Shown: positions 38,073 to 45,320 of the stretch, piece by piece
How positions within the stretch are numbered: the stretch's first letter is position 1
How the letters are laid out: the number at the start of each line of letters is the position of its first letter
Made by a program: the position numbers and the translations under genes
Assembly: GCA_902558095.1 (NCBI GenBank)
Contig: CACECP010000002.1
Coordinates: 62,001 to 126,000 of the forward strand
DNA from: an uncultured SAR86 cluster bacterium
Lineage (GTDB): Bacteria > Pseudomonadota > Gammaproteobacteria > Magnimaribacterales > D2472
DNA length: 64,000 bases
Direction: 5' to 3'
The notes under the pieces: generated by a model
What the model was told of the DNA's origin: nothing
The model's database searches: none
The model's input: only the letters and a program-made list of their open reading frames with translations

Positions 38073-39407
38073 ATGAAAATTAATTTCTATAAAAAATTTT
38101 TCGTAATTTTAGTCTCCTCTTCTTATTTGTCTTCTGAGAATATTCTAGAAATATATAACGAAGCATTAGAAAATGATCCCACATATAAAGCAGCCGAATA
38201 TTCATATCTTGCAGATAAAGAGATTGTTGTTCAAGGAAGAGCTGCTCTACTTCCTAGCATTACATTAAGTGGGTCAACTAACTGGAATGAGTATTACCAA
38301 AACGATGTTTTACAACAAGAGTATAATTCTTTCTCAAAATCAGCCAGAATAACTCAACCATTGTTCAGATTAGATACATGGTTTAATTTTAAAAGATCAA
38401 AATCGTTAACAAATGCAGCTGAAGCAGACTTTGCATATGAGCAGCAAAGTCTTTTATTGAGAACTGCTGAGTTGTATTTTGGAGTCCTTAGGGCAATTGA
38501 TAATTTAAACGCTGCTATATCAGAAGAAAAAGCAATAAAAAAACAATTAGATCAAGCTCAACAAAGGTACGAGGTAGGTTTATCTGCTATAACTGGTGTT
38601 CAAGAAGCGCAACTTGCATATGATTTAAGTAAAGCATCTAAAATAAATGCTGAAGGTAATTTGTATTCTGCTAAAGAGGCTTTAAATGCTCTAATTGGAA
38701 GAGAAATATTTTCATTAAACGAATTGGGGGATGATCTTAATATCTCACCTCCATATCCTAACTCTAAAGAAGAATGGGTCGAGCTGGCCTTAAAAAATAA
38801 TTATCAATTAAAAGCCTCACAATTAAGAAAAGATGCTGCTAAAAGTAATGCAAGAAATGCTGCATCAAATCATTTACCAAAGATTGATATCGTTGGATCT
38901 GGATCAGAATCAGAAACAAACCAATTCAATTATGAAGGGTTTGAAATAAATGGTCAGGGCATACCTGTTCCTGCTGTAACTGGTAGAAGAAATTATGCAA
39001 TTCAAATGAGTGTTCCAATTTTTCAAGGCGGAGCCGTTAGCTCAAGAAGAAAGCAAGCATACTCTCAATACAATCAAGCTGACGAGAATACATTGTTTAC
39101 AGAAAGAAGGGTAATACAAGAAGTTAGATCCCAATTCTCAAATGTTGTAACGTTGGTTGCTAATGTTACTGCACAAAAACAAGCAGTTATTTCTGCAACA
39201 AGTGCTCTTGAGGCTACTCAAGTTGGATATAAGGTAGGTACAAGAAATGTGGTCGACCTTCTTCAAGCTGAAAAGAATCTTTACAGCGCAGAAAAAAATC
39301 TAGCCAATGCAAAATATGACTATATTCTTGCCAATCTTAGACTAGCATTAGCTGCAGGAACAATTAGTCCAAGCGATATTGTAGATATTAATAATCTTCT
39401 AAAATAA
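38073..39407 (+). CDS. tolC: TolC-family outer-membrane channel
   Basis: Trimeric outer-membrane exit duct for RND pumps and type I secretion. The 444-residue protein has a short signal-like N-terminus and the duplicated OEP structure. Characteristic segments are ALENDPTYKAAEYSYLADKE, LLPSITLSGSTNWN, RYEVGLSAITGVQEAQ and, in the second half, GYKVGTRNVVDLLQAEKNLYSAEKNLANAKYDYI. It belongs to the TolC rather than the OprM lipoprotein type because no lipobox Cys is present. It carries the same operator as the RND adaptor-permease operon, so it is the probable partner channel. mutM follows three bases downstream. Confidence 0.92.
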   Translation: MKINFYKKFFVILVSSSYLSSENILEIYNEALENDPTYKAAEYSYLADKEIVVQGRAALLPSITLSGSTNWNEYYQNDVLQQEYNSFSKSARITQPLFRLDTWFNFKRSKSLTNAAEADFAYEQQSLLLRTAELYFGVLRAIDNLNAAISEEKAIKKQLDQAQQRYEVGLSAITGVQEAQLAYDLSKASKINAEGNLYSAKEALNALIGREIFSLNELGDDLNISPPYPNSKEEWVELALKNNYQLKASQLRKDAAKSNARNAASNHLPKIDIVGSGSESETNQFNYEGFEINGQGIPVPAVTGRRNYAIQMSVPIFQGGAVSSRRKQAYSQYNQADENTLFTERRVIQEVRSQFSNVVTLVANVTAQKQAVISATSALEATQVGYKVGTRNVVDLLQAEKNLYSAEKNLANAKYDYILANLRLALAAGTISPSDIVDINNLLK

Positions 39408-39410
39408 ATT

Positions 39411-40220
39411 ATGCCAGAACTGCCTGAGGTTGAAACAACCGTTAGAGCAATTAATAAATTTGAAAACCGTATTCTAAAAGAAGTCATTATTCATAATAAG
39501 AATCTTCGATGGAAAGTTGAAAAAAAAGTTGAAACCTTAACTAGAAATCAACTTGTACATAAAATTACACGGCGTGCAAAATACATTCTTATTTATTTTG
39601 ATAAACAATGTTTGATGGTGCATTTGGGAATGTCCGGCAAACTAAGAATTCAAAAAAGTAATAATAATTATTTCAAAAAACATGATCATGCTGAGTTTAT
39701 CTTTAAAGATGAAAAGATTATATTTAATGATGTCAGGAGATTTGGATCAATTCATTTATGTGAGAATCCTGATAAACATAGATTAATCAAAGATCTCGGG
39801 GTCGAGCCATTATCAAAATCTTTTAGTAAGTCTTATATGAAAGATATCTGTAAAAATAGCAACTTATGCATAAAAAAGCTGATTATGGATCAAAAGAATG
39901 TTGTTGGTGTTGGCAATATATATGCCTCTGAAAGTCTTTTTCTTGCAAAAATTAATCCAAGTAGACTATCTAAAGAAGTTTCAGATAATGAATGTGAGAA
40001 ATTGGTTAAATCAATAAAAATTATTTTAAAAAAAGCTATTAAGATGGGTGGTACAACAATAAAAGACTTTTATTCGGCAGATGGCAATGAAGGGTATTTT
40101 AGTCTTAAATTAAATGTTTATGGAAGAGATTCCATGGTTTGTAATAAATGCAACACTAAAATAATTAAAAGTATTATTGGTCAAAGAGCTACGTATTCAT
40201 GCACTAAATGTCAGCTTTAA
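39411..40220 (+). CDS. mutM: Formamidopyrimidine-DNA glycosylase (Fpg)
   Basis: Removes 8-oxoguanine and formamidopyrimidines from DNA. The 269-residue protein begins MPELPEVETTVR; the proline after Met1 is the catalytic nucleophile. It shows LMVHLGMSGKLR and the helix-two-turn-helix KLIMDQKNVVGVGNIYASESLF. A C-terminal zinc finger runs from CNKCNTK to CTKCQ. It lies three bases after tolC and overlaps the convergent coaD by four bases. DNA repair of oxidised bases fits a sunlit habitat, but this is only context. Confidence 0.96.
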   Translation: MPELPEVETTVRAINKFENRILKEVIIHNKNLRWKVEKKVETLTRNQLVHKITRRAKYILIYFDKQCLMVHLGMSGKLRIQKSNNNYFKKHDHAEFIFKDEKIIFNDVRRFGSIHLCENPDKHRLIKDLGVEPLSKSFSKSYMKDICKNSNLCIKKLIMDQKNVVGVGNIYASESLFLAKINPSRLSKEVSDNECEKLVKSIKIILKKAIKMGGTTIKDFYSADGNEGYFSLKLNVYGRDSMVCNKCNTKIIKSIIGQRATYSCTKCQL

Positions 40221-40699
40221 GATGCTAGCTTAGCTTTTAAAGCCTTCTCTACAGAAGGGTGAACAAACTTGCTTATATCCCCTTTTAAATCACATATCTC
40301 TTTAATCAAGCTTGAAGATACATATATGAGACTTTCTTTTGGAGTAAGGAAAATACTTTCAATATCTGGAGCAAGTGATCTATTCATAGTAGCTAGTTGA
40401 AATTCATACTCAAAGTCGGATACAGCTCTTAGACCTCTTATAATTGCACAGGCATTTTGTTCTTTTGCAATATCTACAGTGAGTTGTCTTGGAAATCCAA
40501 CAATTTCTACCTGAGAATTATCCTTATAAATCGAATCAGCTAATTTGATCCTATCTTCAAGGCTAAATAGTGGATTTTTTGCTTCATTTTTAGCAATTGC
40601 TATAACTATTTTATCAAAAAGGCCACACGCCCTATCAATGATGTCCATGTGTCCATATGTTATTGGATCAAAAGATCCAGGATAAATTGCGACTTTCAT
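40217..40699 (-). CDS. coaD: Phosphopantetheine adenylyltransferase
   Basis: Penultimate step of coenzyme A synthesis. The 160-residue nucleotidyltransferase has AIYPGSFDPITYGHMDIIDRA (the T/HxGH site), AIIRGLRAVSDFEYEFQLATMNR and the ISSTLI-like YVSSSLIKEI at the C-terminal side. Length matches E. coli CoaD (159). Its start faces the proteorhodopsin promoter across 166 bases. Confidence 0.96.
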   Translation of the reverse strand: MKVAIYPGSFDPITYGHMDIIDRACGLFDKIVIAIAKNEAKNPLFSLEDRIKLADSIYKDNSQVEIVGFPRQLTVDIAKEQNACAIIRGLRAVSDFEYEFQLATMNRSLAPDIESIFLTPKESLIYVSSSLIKEICDLKGDISKFVHPSVEKALKAKLAS

Positions 40700-40773
40700 A
40701 AATAAGAATCATACTAAACATTATTGTTTAATCAAAATTATTAATATAAGTGATTTTTTAAATGCAGTTAAAT

Positions 40774-40802
40774 TTGATACATTTTTAAGATTTTTGTATC
40801 AT
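40774..40802 (+). promoter_or_regulatory. Proteorhodopsin promoter with overlapping inverted repeat
   Basis: TTGATA (40774-40779), a 17-base spacer and TATCAT (40797-40802) form a good sigma-70-type promoter. A perfect 7-bp inverted repeat, TGATACA / TGTATCA (40775-40781 and 40795-40801), spans both elements, so it could also serve as an operator. Transcription would begin near 40809, giving a leader of about 57 bases. Confidence 0.6.
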
Positions 40803-40819
40803 ATGGACTTGTATATTAC

Positions 40820-40860
40820 GGGGGGGGAGTAATTTTTACTCCTACTTACTTATAAGGAGT
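40820..40860 (+). promoter_or_regulatory. Proteorhodopsin leader: G8 run and competing hairpins
   Basis: Eight consecutive G (40820-40827) run into GGAGTAA (40826-40832), which pairs perfectly with TTACTCC (40836-40842) around a 3-base loop. The same ACTCCT (40838-40843) is also perfectly complementary to the ribosome binding site AGGAGT (40855-40860) five bases before the ATG. The two pairings exclude each other, so the G-rich arm could free the ribosome site. This is a structural reading; regulation is not shown. Confidence 0.5.
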
Positions 40861-40865
40861 TATAT

Positions 40866-41639
40866 ATGAAATTTTTATTAACGATGGTCGGCTTACTTGC
40901 TCTTCCAGTATTTGCTGGAGAAGCTGGTACAAAAGACCTTGACGTTGGTGATATAACAGGTGTTTCATTTTGGCTTGTAACTGCTGCTATGCTTGCAGCA
41001 ACTGTTTTCTTTCTAGTTGAAAGAGACAGAGTTCATGGCAAATGGAAAACATCACTGTCAGTAGCTGCTTTAGTTACTGGTATTGCGTTCTGGCATTATC
41101 TATACATGAGAAATGTATGGGTTAATACTGGTGAATCACCAACAGTATATAGATATATTGACTGGCTAATTACTGTGCCGCTTCAAATTATTGAGTTCTA
41201 CTTAATTCTTAAAGTGTGTACTAATGTTAAATCTAGTCTATTCTGGAAATTGCTTGTTGCATCTTTAGTCATGCTTGGATTTGGTTTTGCCGGAGAAACA
41301 TATGTTTTACCAGAAGGTGTAACTGAATCATCAATGCCAATGGTATATGGTGTTATAGCAACACTGGCCTGGTTGTACATTATCTATGAAGTATTTGCTG
41401 GTGAAGCTGGCAAACTTAATGCTTCAAGTGGAAATGCTGCAGCTCAAAGCGCTTTTGGAACAATTAGATTAATTGTTACATTTGGTTGGGCTATTTATCC
41501 TATTGGATATTGGATGGCACTCCAGGGAACTGGCGACGGTTACGCAAATGCTAATATGGTTTATAACCTTGCTGATTTTCTTAACAAAATCGCATTTGGT
41601 TTAGCTATATATGTTGCAGCTGTTAGCGATTCAGAATAA
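40866..41639 (+). CDS. Proteorhodopsin, blue-absorbing proton pump type
   Basis: Retinal-binding light-driven proton pump in the inner membrane. The 257-residue protein has a cleavable signal peptide (ending about PVFAGEAG) and seven helices. The ion-path residues form the DTE pattern: D99 in YRYIDW, T103 and E110 (D97, T101, E108 in the usual numbering), plus the partner His77 in AFWHYLY. The retinal lysine is in LADFLNKIAFGL (K241). The spectral-tuning position is Gln (TVPLQIIEF, Q107; position 105 in the usual numbering), the blue-absorbing form. No retinal synthesis gene (blh, crt) is in the window. A strong promoter, AGGAGT ribosome site and terminator make it a single-gene unit. Confidence 0.97.
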   Translation: MKFLLTMVGLLALPVFAGEAGTKDLDVGDITGVSFWLVTAAMLAATVFFLVERDRVHGKWKTSLSVAALVTGIAFWHYLYMRNVWVNTGESPTVYRYIDWLITVPLQIIEFYLILKVCTNVKSSLFWKLLVASLVMLGFGFAGETYVLPEGVTESSMPMVYGVIATLAWLYIIYEVFAGEAGKLNASSGNAAAQSAFGTIRLIVTFGWAIYPIGYWMALQGTGDGYANANMVYNLADFLNKIAFGLAIYVAAVSDSE

Positions 41640-41655
41640 TTTAATTTTATTCTTA

Positions 41656-41683
41656 AAAACCCAGCTTATTGCTGGGTTTTTTT
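41656..41683. terminator. Intrinsic terminator, probably bidirectional
   Basis: AAAACCCAGC (41656-41665), loop TTATT, GCTGGGTTTT (41671-41680) and further T form a 10-bp stem with a T tract right after the proteorhodopsin stop. On the minus strand the same stem is followed by TTTTTAAG and can end the convergent dehydrogenase transcript. Confidence 0.9.
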
Positions 41684-42404
41684 ATGGCCCTATTTCTTCC
41701 CCATCCCACGCATAGACCTTTCCGCTGTTTTCATTAGTTAAGTTACTTATAACATCAAGAAGCTTTTCAGCGCTATAGTCAGGGGTAAATAATTTTTCTG
41801 CTTTAACATTCTTTTCAAATGGTTTGCTTAAATAACTTTTTACAGTACCGGGTTGAAGTCCAACAAAAATAGCATTATTGTTGGATCTCTTCACCTCAAT
41901 GCTAAAATTTTTTATGATTTGATTTAGAGCCGTCTTGCTAGCTCTATAAGAATACCAACCTCCTAACTTATTATCAGAAATGCTTCCTACCCTTGCGCTT
42001 AAGAAAGCAAAAACGCTTCTAGCATCTTTTCTAAGAAAAGGAATAAAGTATTTACCAACTAATGTTGGTCCTATTGTGTTAACCAAAAAAACTTTTTGAA
42101 GTTTATCAATGCTAATGTCCTTGATGCTTTTTTCAGGGAAGATATCGTTATCATTATGTAATATACCTGTAGCTACAAATATTAAATCAAACTTAATATT
42201 ACTAGGTAATTTTTCAACACAACTTTTGATTGAATTCTCATCCTCAATGTCAATTTCAATATTTTTTATCTTATCAGTATCTTCATTCTTAATAACTCTT
42301 GAGAACTTATAAACTTCTTCTACCGAGTCATCATTAATGAGCTTTTTACATATTGAATTTCCAATAGCTCCACTTGAGCCTATTACAGCAACTTTTTTTT
42401 TCAT
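41682..42404 (-). CDS. Short-chain dehydrogenase/reductase (CsgA-like)
   Basis: A 240-residue NAD(P)-dependent SDR oxidoreductase of unknown substrate. The nucleotide site is VAVIGSSGAIGNSICKKL, the active-site pair is YSYRASKTALNQ (YxxxK), and the serine is likely in FAFLSARVGSISD. The sequence around VKSYLSKPF and the long C-terminal part resemble the C-factor/CsgA-type SDRs common in marine gammaproteobacteria. It is convergent with proteorhodopsin through a shared terminator, and the formate dehydrogenase gene lies upstream behind its own terminator. Confidence 0.85.
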   Translation of the reverse strand: MKKKVAVIGSSGAIGNSICKKLINDDSVEEVYKFSRVIKNEDTDKIKNIEIDIEDENSIKSCVEKLPSNIKFDLIFVATGILHNDNDIFPEKSIKDISIDKLQKVFLVNTIGPTLVGKYFIPFLRKDARSVFAFLSARVGSISDNKLGGWYSYRASKTALNQIIKNFSIEVKRSNNNAIFVGLQPGTVKSYLSKPFEKNVKAEKLFTPDYSAEKLLDVISNLTNENSGKVYAWDGEEIGP

Positions 42405-42508
42405 AGTTTATGGTTTGCTTTTCACATCTATCTTTTGATAGATTTTGTTAGGTGATTTACTATAAAAATTTTAGGCGATTAATGCAATACTAAATTTTAT
42501 CGATAAAA

Positions 42509-42533
42509 AAAGCGGAGTATAAAACTCCGCTTT
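42509..42533 (-). terminator. Intrinsic terminator of the formate dehydrogenase gene
   Basis: AAAGCGGAGT / ACTCCGCTTT form a perfect 10-bp stem with a 5-base loop. On the minus strand a run of seven T follows. It lies 17 bases after the formate dehydrogenase stop. Confidence 0.9.
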
Positions 42534-42550
42534 GATTAGAGTTCATAAAA

Positions 42551-43747
42551 CTACTTCTTGTACTTTGCGGCCTCTTCAGATCCATCAGTAGCAGTACCTT
42601 TGGTATATGAGTGCGCCCCCATTCCAGCTAAATCACCATTTTGAACAATCAAATATGGCTCTCTTATTGGTTTACCTTCAAAGAAACACTCTAATATTTC
42701 TCTTACTCCAGCAGCATATCTTGCTTGTGCAGATAATGATGTTCCAGAAGTATGAGGAGTCATACCATGATTAGGCATTGTTCTCCAAACATGGTCATTT
42801 GGTGCTGGTTGAGGAAACCAAACATCTCCAGCATATCCACTTAATTGACCAGATTCTAATCCCCTGGCTATTGCATCTTTATCACAAATTTTTCCTCTAG
42901 CAGTATTAACAATATATGCACCTCGCTTCATTTTGCTAATCATTTCATCATTGAATAAATGTTCAGTTTTTGGATGAAGCGGACAACTAATATTTACAAC
43001 ATCGCAAACAGCAACTAATGATTCAACTGAATCATGATAAGTAAGATTTAACTCAGACTCGACTTCTTCAGAAAGCCTATGAATATCAAAATAGTGTAAG
43101 TGAACATCAAAGGGTTTCATTTTTCTTAGCATATCAATCCCAATCCTTCCTGCTGCAACAGTACCAACATGCATACCTTCAACATCATAAGATCTTTGGA
43201 CAGCATCAGCTATATTCCAACCACCCTCTTTTACAATTCTATGTTGGTTATGATAGTCCCTTACCATTGAAAGAATCATCATAACTATATGTTCTGCTAC
43301 AGATCTTGAATTACAGTAAGTTACTTCAACAACATCAACGTTATTATCCATAGCCGCCTGTAAATCTACGTGATCAGAACCTATACCAGCAGTAATTGCC
43401 ATTTTTAAATTAGGAGCTGATTCCATCTTATCTCTTGTTAAATAATAAGGAAAAAATGGTTGTGATATTACTATATCAGCATCAACTAATTCCTTATCAG
43501 CTTGACACCCATCACCATCCTTATCAGAAGTAACTACAAGAGTATGGCCAGAGTCCTCTAAAAATTTTCTCAAACCTAATTCACCAGATACACATCCAAG
43601 CAATTCACCAGGCGTGAAATCAACAGAACTAGGAGTTGGTAATGACATACCATCTGGATATTTATCTAGTTCAGGAAGATCATCTCTTGCATATTTTTCA
43701 GGCATTCCATCAACAGGATCGTCATATAACACACATAAAATTTTCAT
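42551..43747 (-). CDS. fdh: NAD-dependent formate dehydrogenase
   Basis: Oxidises formate to CO2 while making NADH; the metal-free, single-subunit D-2-hydroxyacid dehydrogenase type. I place the start at M20 of the listed ORF, giving 398 residues beginning MKILCVLYDDPVDGMPEKYAR, which lines up with Pseudomonas NAD-FDH. The 19 earlier residues have no family match. Visible are SQPFFPYYLT, AGIGSDHVDL (formate-binding Asn region nearby), HVGTVAAGRIG (NAD site), NISCPLHPKTEHLFND, NTARGKICD (active Arg), and the Gln/His pair around WFPQPAPNDH and MTPHTSGT. The C-terminus GAHSYTKGTATDGSEEAAK is also typical. It is a single-gene unit with its own terminator. Confidence 0.95.
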   Translation of the reverse strand: MKILCVLYDDPVDGMPEKYARDDLPELDKYPDGMSLPTPSSVDFTPGELLGCVSGELGLRKFLEDSGHTLVVTSDKDGDGCQADKELVDADIVISQPFFPYYLTRDKMESAPNLKMAITAGIGSDHVDLQAAMDNNVDVVEVTYCNSRSVAEHIVMMILSMVRDYHNQHRIVKEGGWNIADAVQRSYDVEGMHVGTVAAGRIGIDMLRKMKPFDVHLHYFDIHRLSEEVESELNLTYHDSVESLVAVCDVVNISCPLHPKTEHLFNDEMISKMKRGAYIVNTARGKICDKDAIARGLESGQLSGYAGDVWFPQPAPNDHVWRTMPNHGMTPHTSGTSLSAQARYAAGVREILECFFEGKPIREPYLIVQNGDLAGMGAHSYTKGTATDGSEEAAKYKK

Positions 43748-43891
43748 AATTTTTCCCCAAATAAAATTAACTTCGATAATGTTAAAACAAAATAAATTAA
43801 ACACAACAATTAATTCAAATTAAATAAAAAACTACTTAGTTACTTAAGTCCCTAAAATATTGCTAAAAAATGTTAAAAATAGATAAATATC

Positions 43892-43993
43892 ATGAGTACA
43901 TTGTAATTTATGGGTACATATTAATAAAATAAGATTTAAAATTATTGAGATATTCATAAATAAATGTAAAATATGCGTACATTATGAGTACAA
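43892..43993 (+). repeat. Four ATGNGTACA(T/A) repeats upstream of and over a start codon
   Basis: Copies at 43892 (ATGAGTACAT), 43910 (ATGGGTACAT), 43973 (ATGCGTACAT) and 43984 (ATGAGTACAA). The last is the start codon and second and third codons of the DUF6538-like gene. Spacings are 18, 63 and 11 bases. GTAC is palindromic, so the element may be a protein-binding site. An autoregulatory role is speculation. Confidence 0.5.
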
Positions 43994-44433
43994 ATAACGA
44001 TAAATACCTAGTTTTAAGGGGCAAAAATAAGGACATATATTTCATACAGAAAAGGGTTTCAAAGGATATTTCTAAGATAATTGGAAAAGATTTTATTAAA
44101 AAATCTTTAGAAACTAAAAATATACATATTGCAAGACAAAAAAGAGATGAAATTCTATATGAGCTTGAAAAAATTGCTTTAAATAAGCATGATGAGGATG
44201 AAAATAATATAAAAATGCATGATTCAAGCAATATTTACAATGATCCCATAGAGTCTAAGCCTGAAAAAGAGCAAGAATTTAGTAATTCTGAAAAAATATT
44301 TAGTTCAAATCATAAAAAATATAGTATTTTTTCATTTAGAATACCAAAAAAAGAGGACTTAATAGTGAATATAGATAAATATATACCAATAAGTATTGTT
44401 ATATTAACTCTAATTGTTGCTTTTGTTGCTTAA
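43984..44433 (+). CDS. DUF6538-like (integrase N-terminal) protein with C-terminal membrane tail
   Basis: A 149-residue protein. Residues about 5-65 (DKYLVLRGKNKDIYFIQKRV, then KKSLETKNIHIARQKRDEILYELEKI) closely resemble the DUF6538 domain at the N-terminus of many tyrosine recombinases. There is no core-binding or catalytic domain. A polar, acidic middle (about 68-130) is followed by a single hydrophobic segment at the very end (PISIVILTLIVAFVA), like a tail anchor. It is therefore not an active integrase: either a decayed one that acquired a chance tail, or a repurposed membrane-tethered nucleic-acid-binding protein. The last 35 bases overlap the convergent kinase gene. Four short repeats precede it. 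Confidence 0.6.
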   Translation: MSTNNDKYLVLRGKNKDIYFIQKRVSKDISKIIGKDFIKKSLETKNIHIARQKRDEILYELEKIALNKHDEDENNIKMHDSSNIYNDPIESKPEKEQEFSNSEKIFSSNHKKYSIFSFRIPKKEDLIVNIDKYIPISIVILTLIVAFVA

Positions 44434-45268
44434 TCTTCTTCTTTAAATTATTTAAGTATTCATTATTAAAGTAATTGCTTTTTGCTTGATTTATATAATC
44501 AGCCCACAAAAATTCCGTATAAGTATTCATTAGTGTCCACTTTTTGAGTTTAGTATAAATATCATTATTTAAATTTTTAATTCCATAACTATTTAACAAT
44601 TTAATTATTTCAGTTTCATTCATTTTTAATGAAGATATAAGTTTTGATAGATCACAATATCTGCTGTTGATACTTAAATATTCAAAATCAATAAAAAAAA
44701 TATCTTGTTTGTTGAACATAATATTAAATAAATTTAAATCATTATGACTAACAACATTTTCATGTTTGCATGTTTTTAATTCATTTAATAGTTCAACTGA
44801 TTCTAAATAAAACTTAGAATGAGATTCTATATTTATAGTCCTTAAATATAAATTTATTTGATCTTCAAAAGTTTTTATTTTTCCATTATTTTTTATTTGG
44901 TGTAGTTTTTGTAATTGTTTTCCTAGTTTTGTAATATTTATTAATTTTCTTTCCGATGATGTCATTTCAAAATATTTATAAATCACTAGACCTGTTGTTT
45001 TATCAATATGCATAAATTTAGTGGTGATATTTTTTTTAATGATTTGTTCAATAATATTATTTTTTAAATACTCGTTAATAATAAGTTCATGGTTTTGATT
45101 CTTTGGTAATTTAAAAATTGATTTTTTGTTCTTGAAATTTCCAATAAAAGTTTCTGATGTTTCGCTGTCACCAATCTGTTTATGTACTTCAAAATTAGAA
45201 TTTGTTTTTCGTAATATTTTTTTTAATCTTTCCATAAATGTATAAATCGAATTCTTAATTTGAATCAA
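44399..45268 (-). CDS. APH/choline-kinase-fold kinase, probable thiamine kinase
   Basis: Small-molecule kinase of the aminoglycoside phosphotransferase fold. The catalytic loop is VVSHNDLNLFNIMF and the metal site is FFIDFEYLSIN. The 289-residue ORF begins at a TTG; the ATG at 45235 (MERLKKILRK) is a plausible alternative giving 278 residues. It is the last gene of the unit TonB receptor - PnuC transporter - kinase behind a TPP riboswitch, so a thiamine-kinase (ThiK-like) role in trapping imported thiamin is likely. Choline or ethanolamine kinase is possible on sequence alone. It is very AT-rich and overlaps the convergent DUF6538-like gene by 35 bases. Confidence 0.7.
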   Translation of the reverse strand: MIQIKNSIYTFMERLKKILRKTNSNFEVHKQIGDSETSETFIGNFKNKKSIFKLPKNQNHELIINEYLKNNIIEQIIKKNITTKFMHIDKTTGLVIYKYFEMTSSERKLINITKLGKQLQKLHQIKNNGKIKTFEDQINLYLRTINIESHSKFYLESVELLNELKTCKHENVVSHNDLNLFNIMFNKQDIFFIDFEYLSINSRYCDLSKLISSLKMNETEIIKLLNSYGIKNLNNDIYTKLKKWTLMNTYTEFLWADYINQAKSNYFNNEYLNNLKKKIKQQKQQLELI

Positions 45269-45320
45269 GTAATTTGTTTATTAATTCCAAGCTTGATTTT
45301 TTATTCTTAAATTTATTCAT
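45255..45320 (-). CDS. Possible 21-codon ORF between transporter and kinase
   Basis: An ATG overlaps the PnuC stop as TAATG and opens 21 codons (start MNKFKNKKSS, ending LLDSN), stopping inside the region of the kinase's candidate TTG start. The one-base overlap suggests translational coupling that could carry ribosomes to the kinase start. I recognise no product; chance is quite possible. Confidence 0.3.
   Translation of the reverse strand: MNKFKNKKSSLELINKLLDSN

Noticed and set aside
43748-43804. 19-residue N-terminal extension of formate dehydrogenase
   Set aside because: The homologous start is MKILCVLYDDP; the extra residues are hydrophobic, AT-rich and without family match.
43908-44231. 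107-codon minus-strand ORF opposite the DUF6538-like gene
   Set aside because: Serine/phenylalanine-rich product of an AT-rich reverse strand; the plus-strand frame has a clear domain match instead.
43984-44433. Prophage or integrative element marked by an integrase
   Set aside because: The protein lacks the recombinase catalytic domain. No att duplication, phage or transposase genes were seen, and the only tRNA is 7 kb away.
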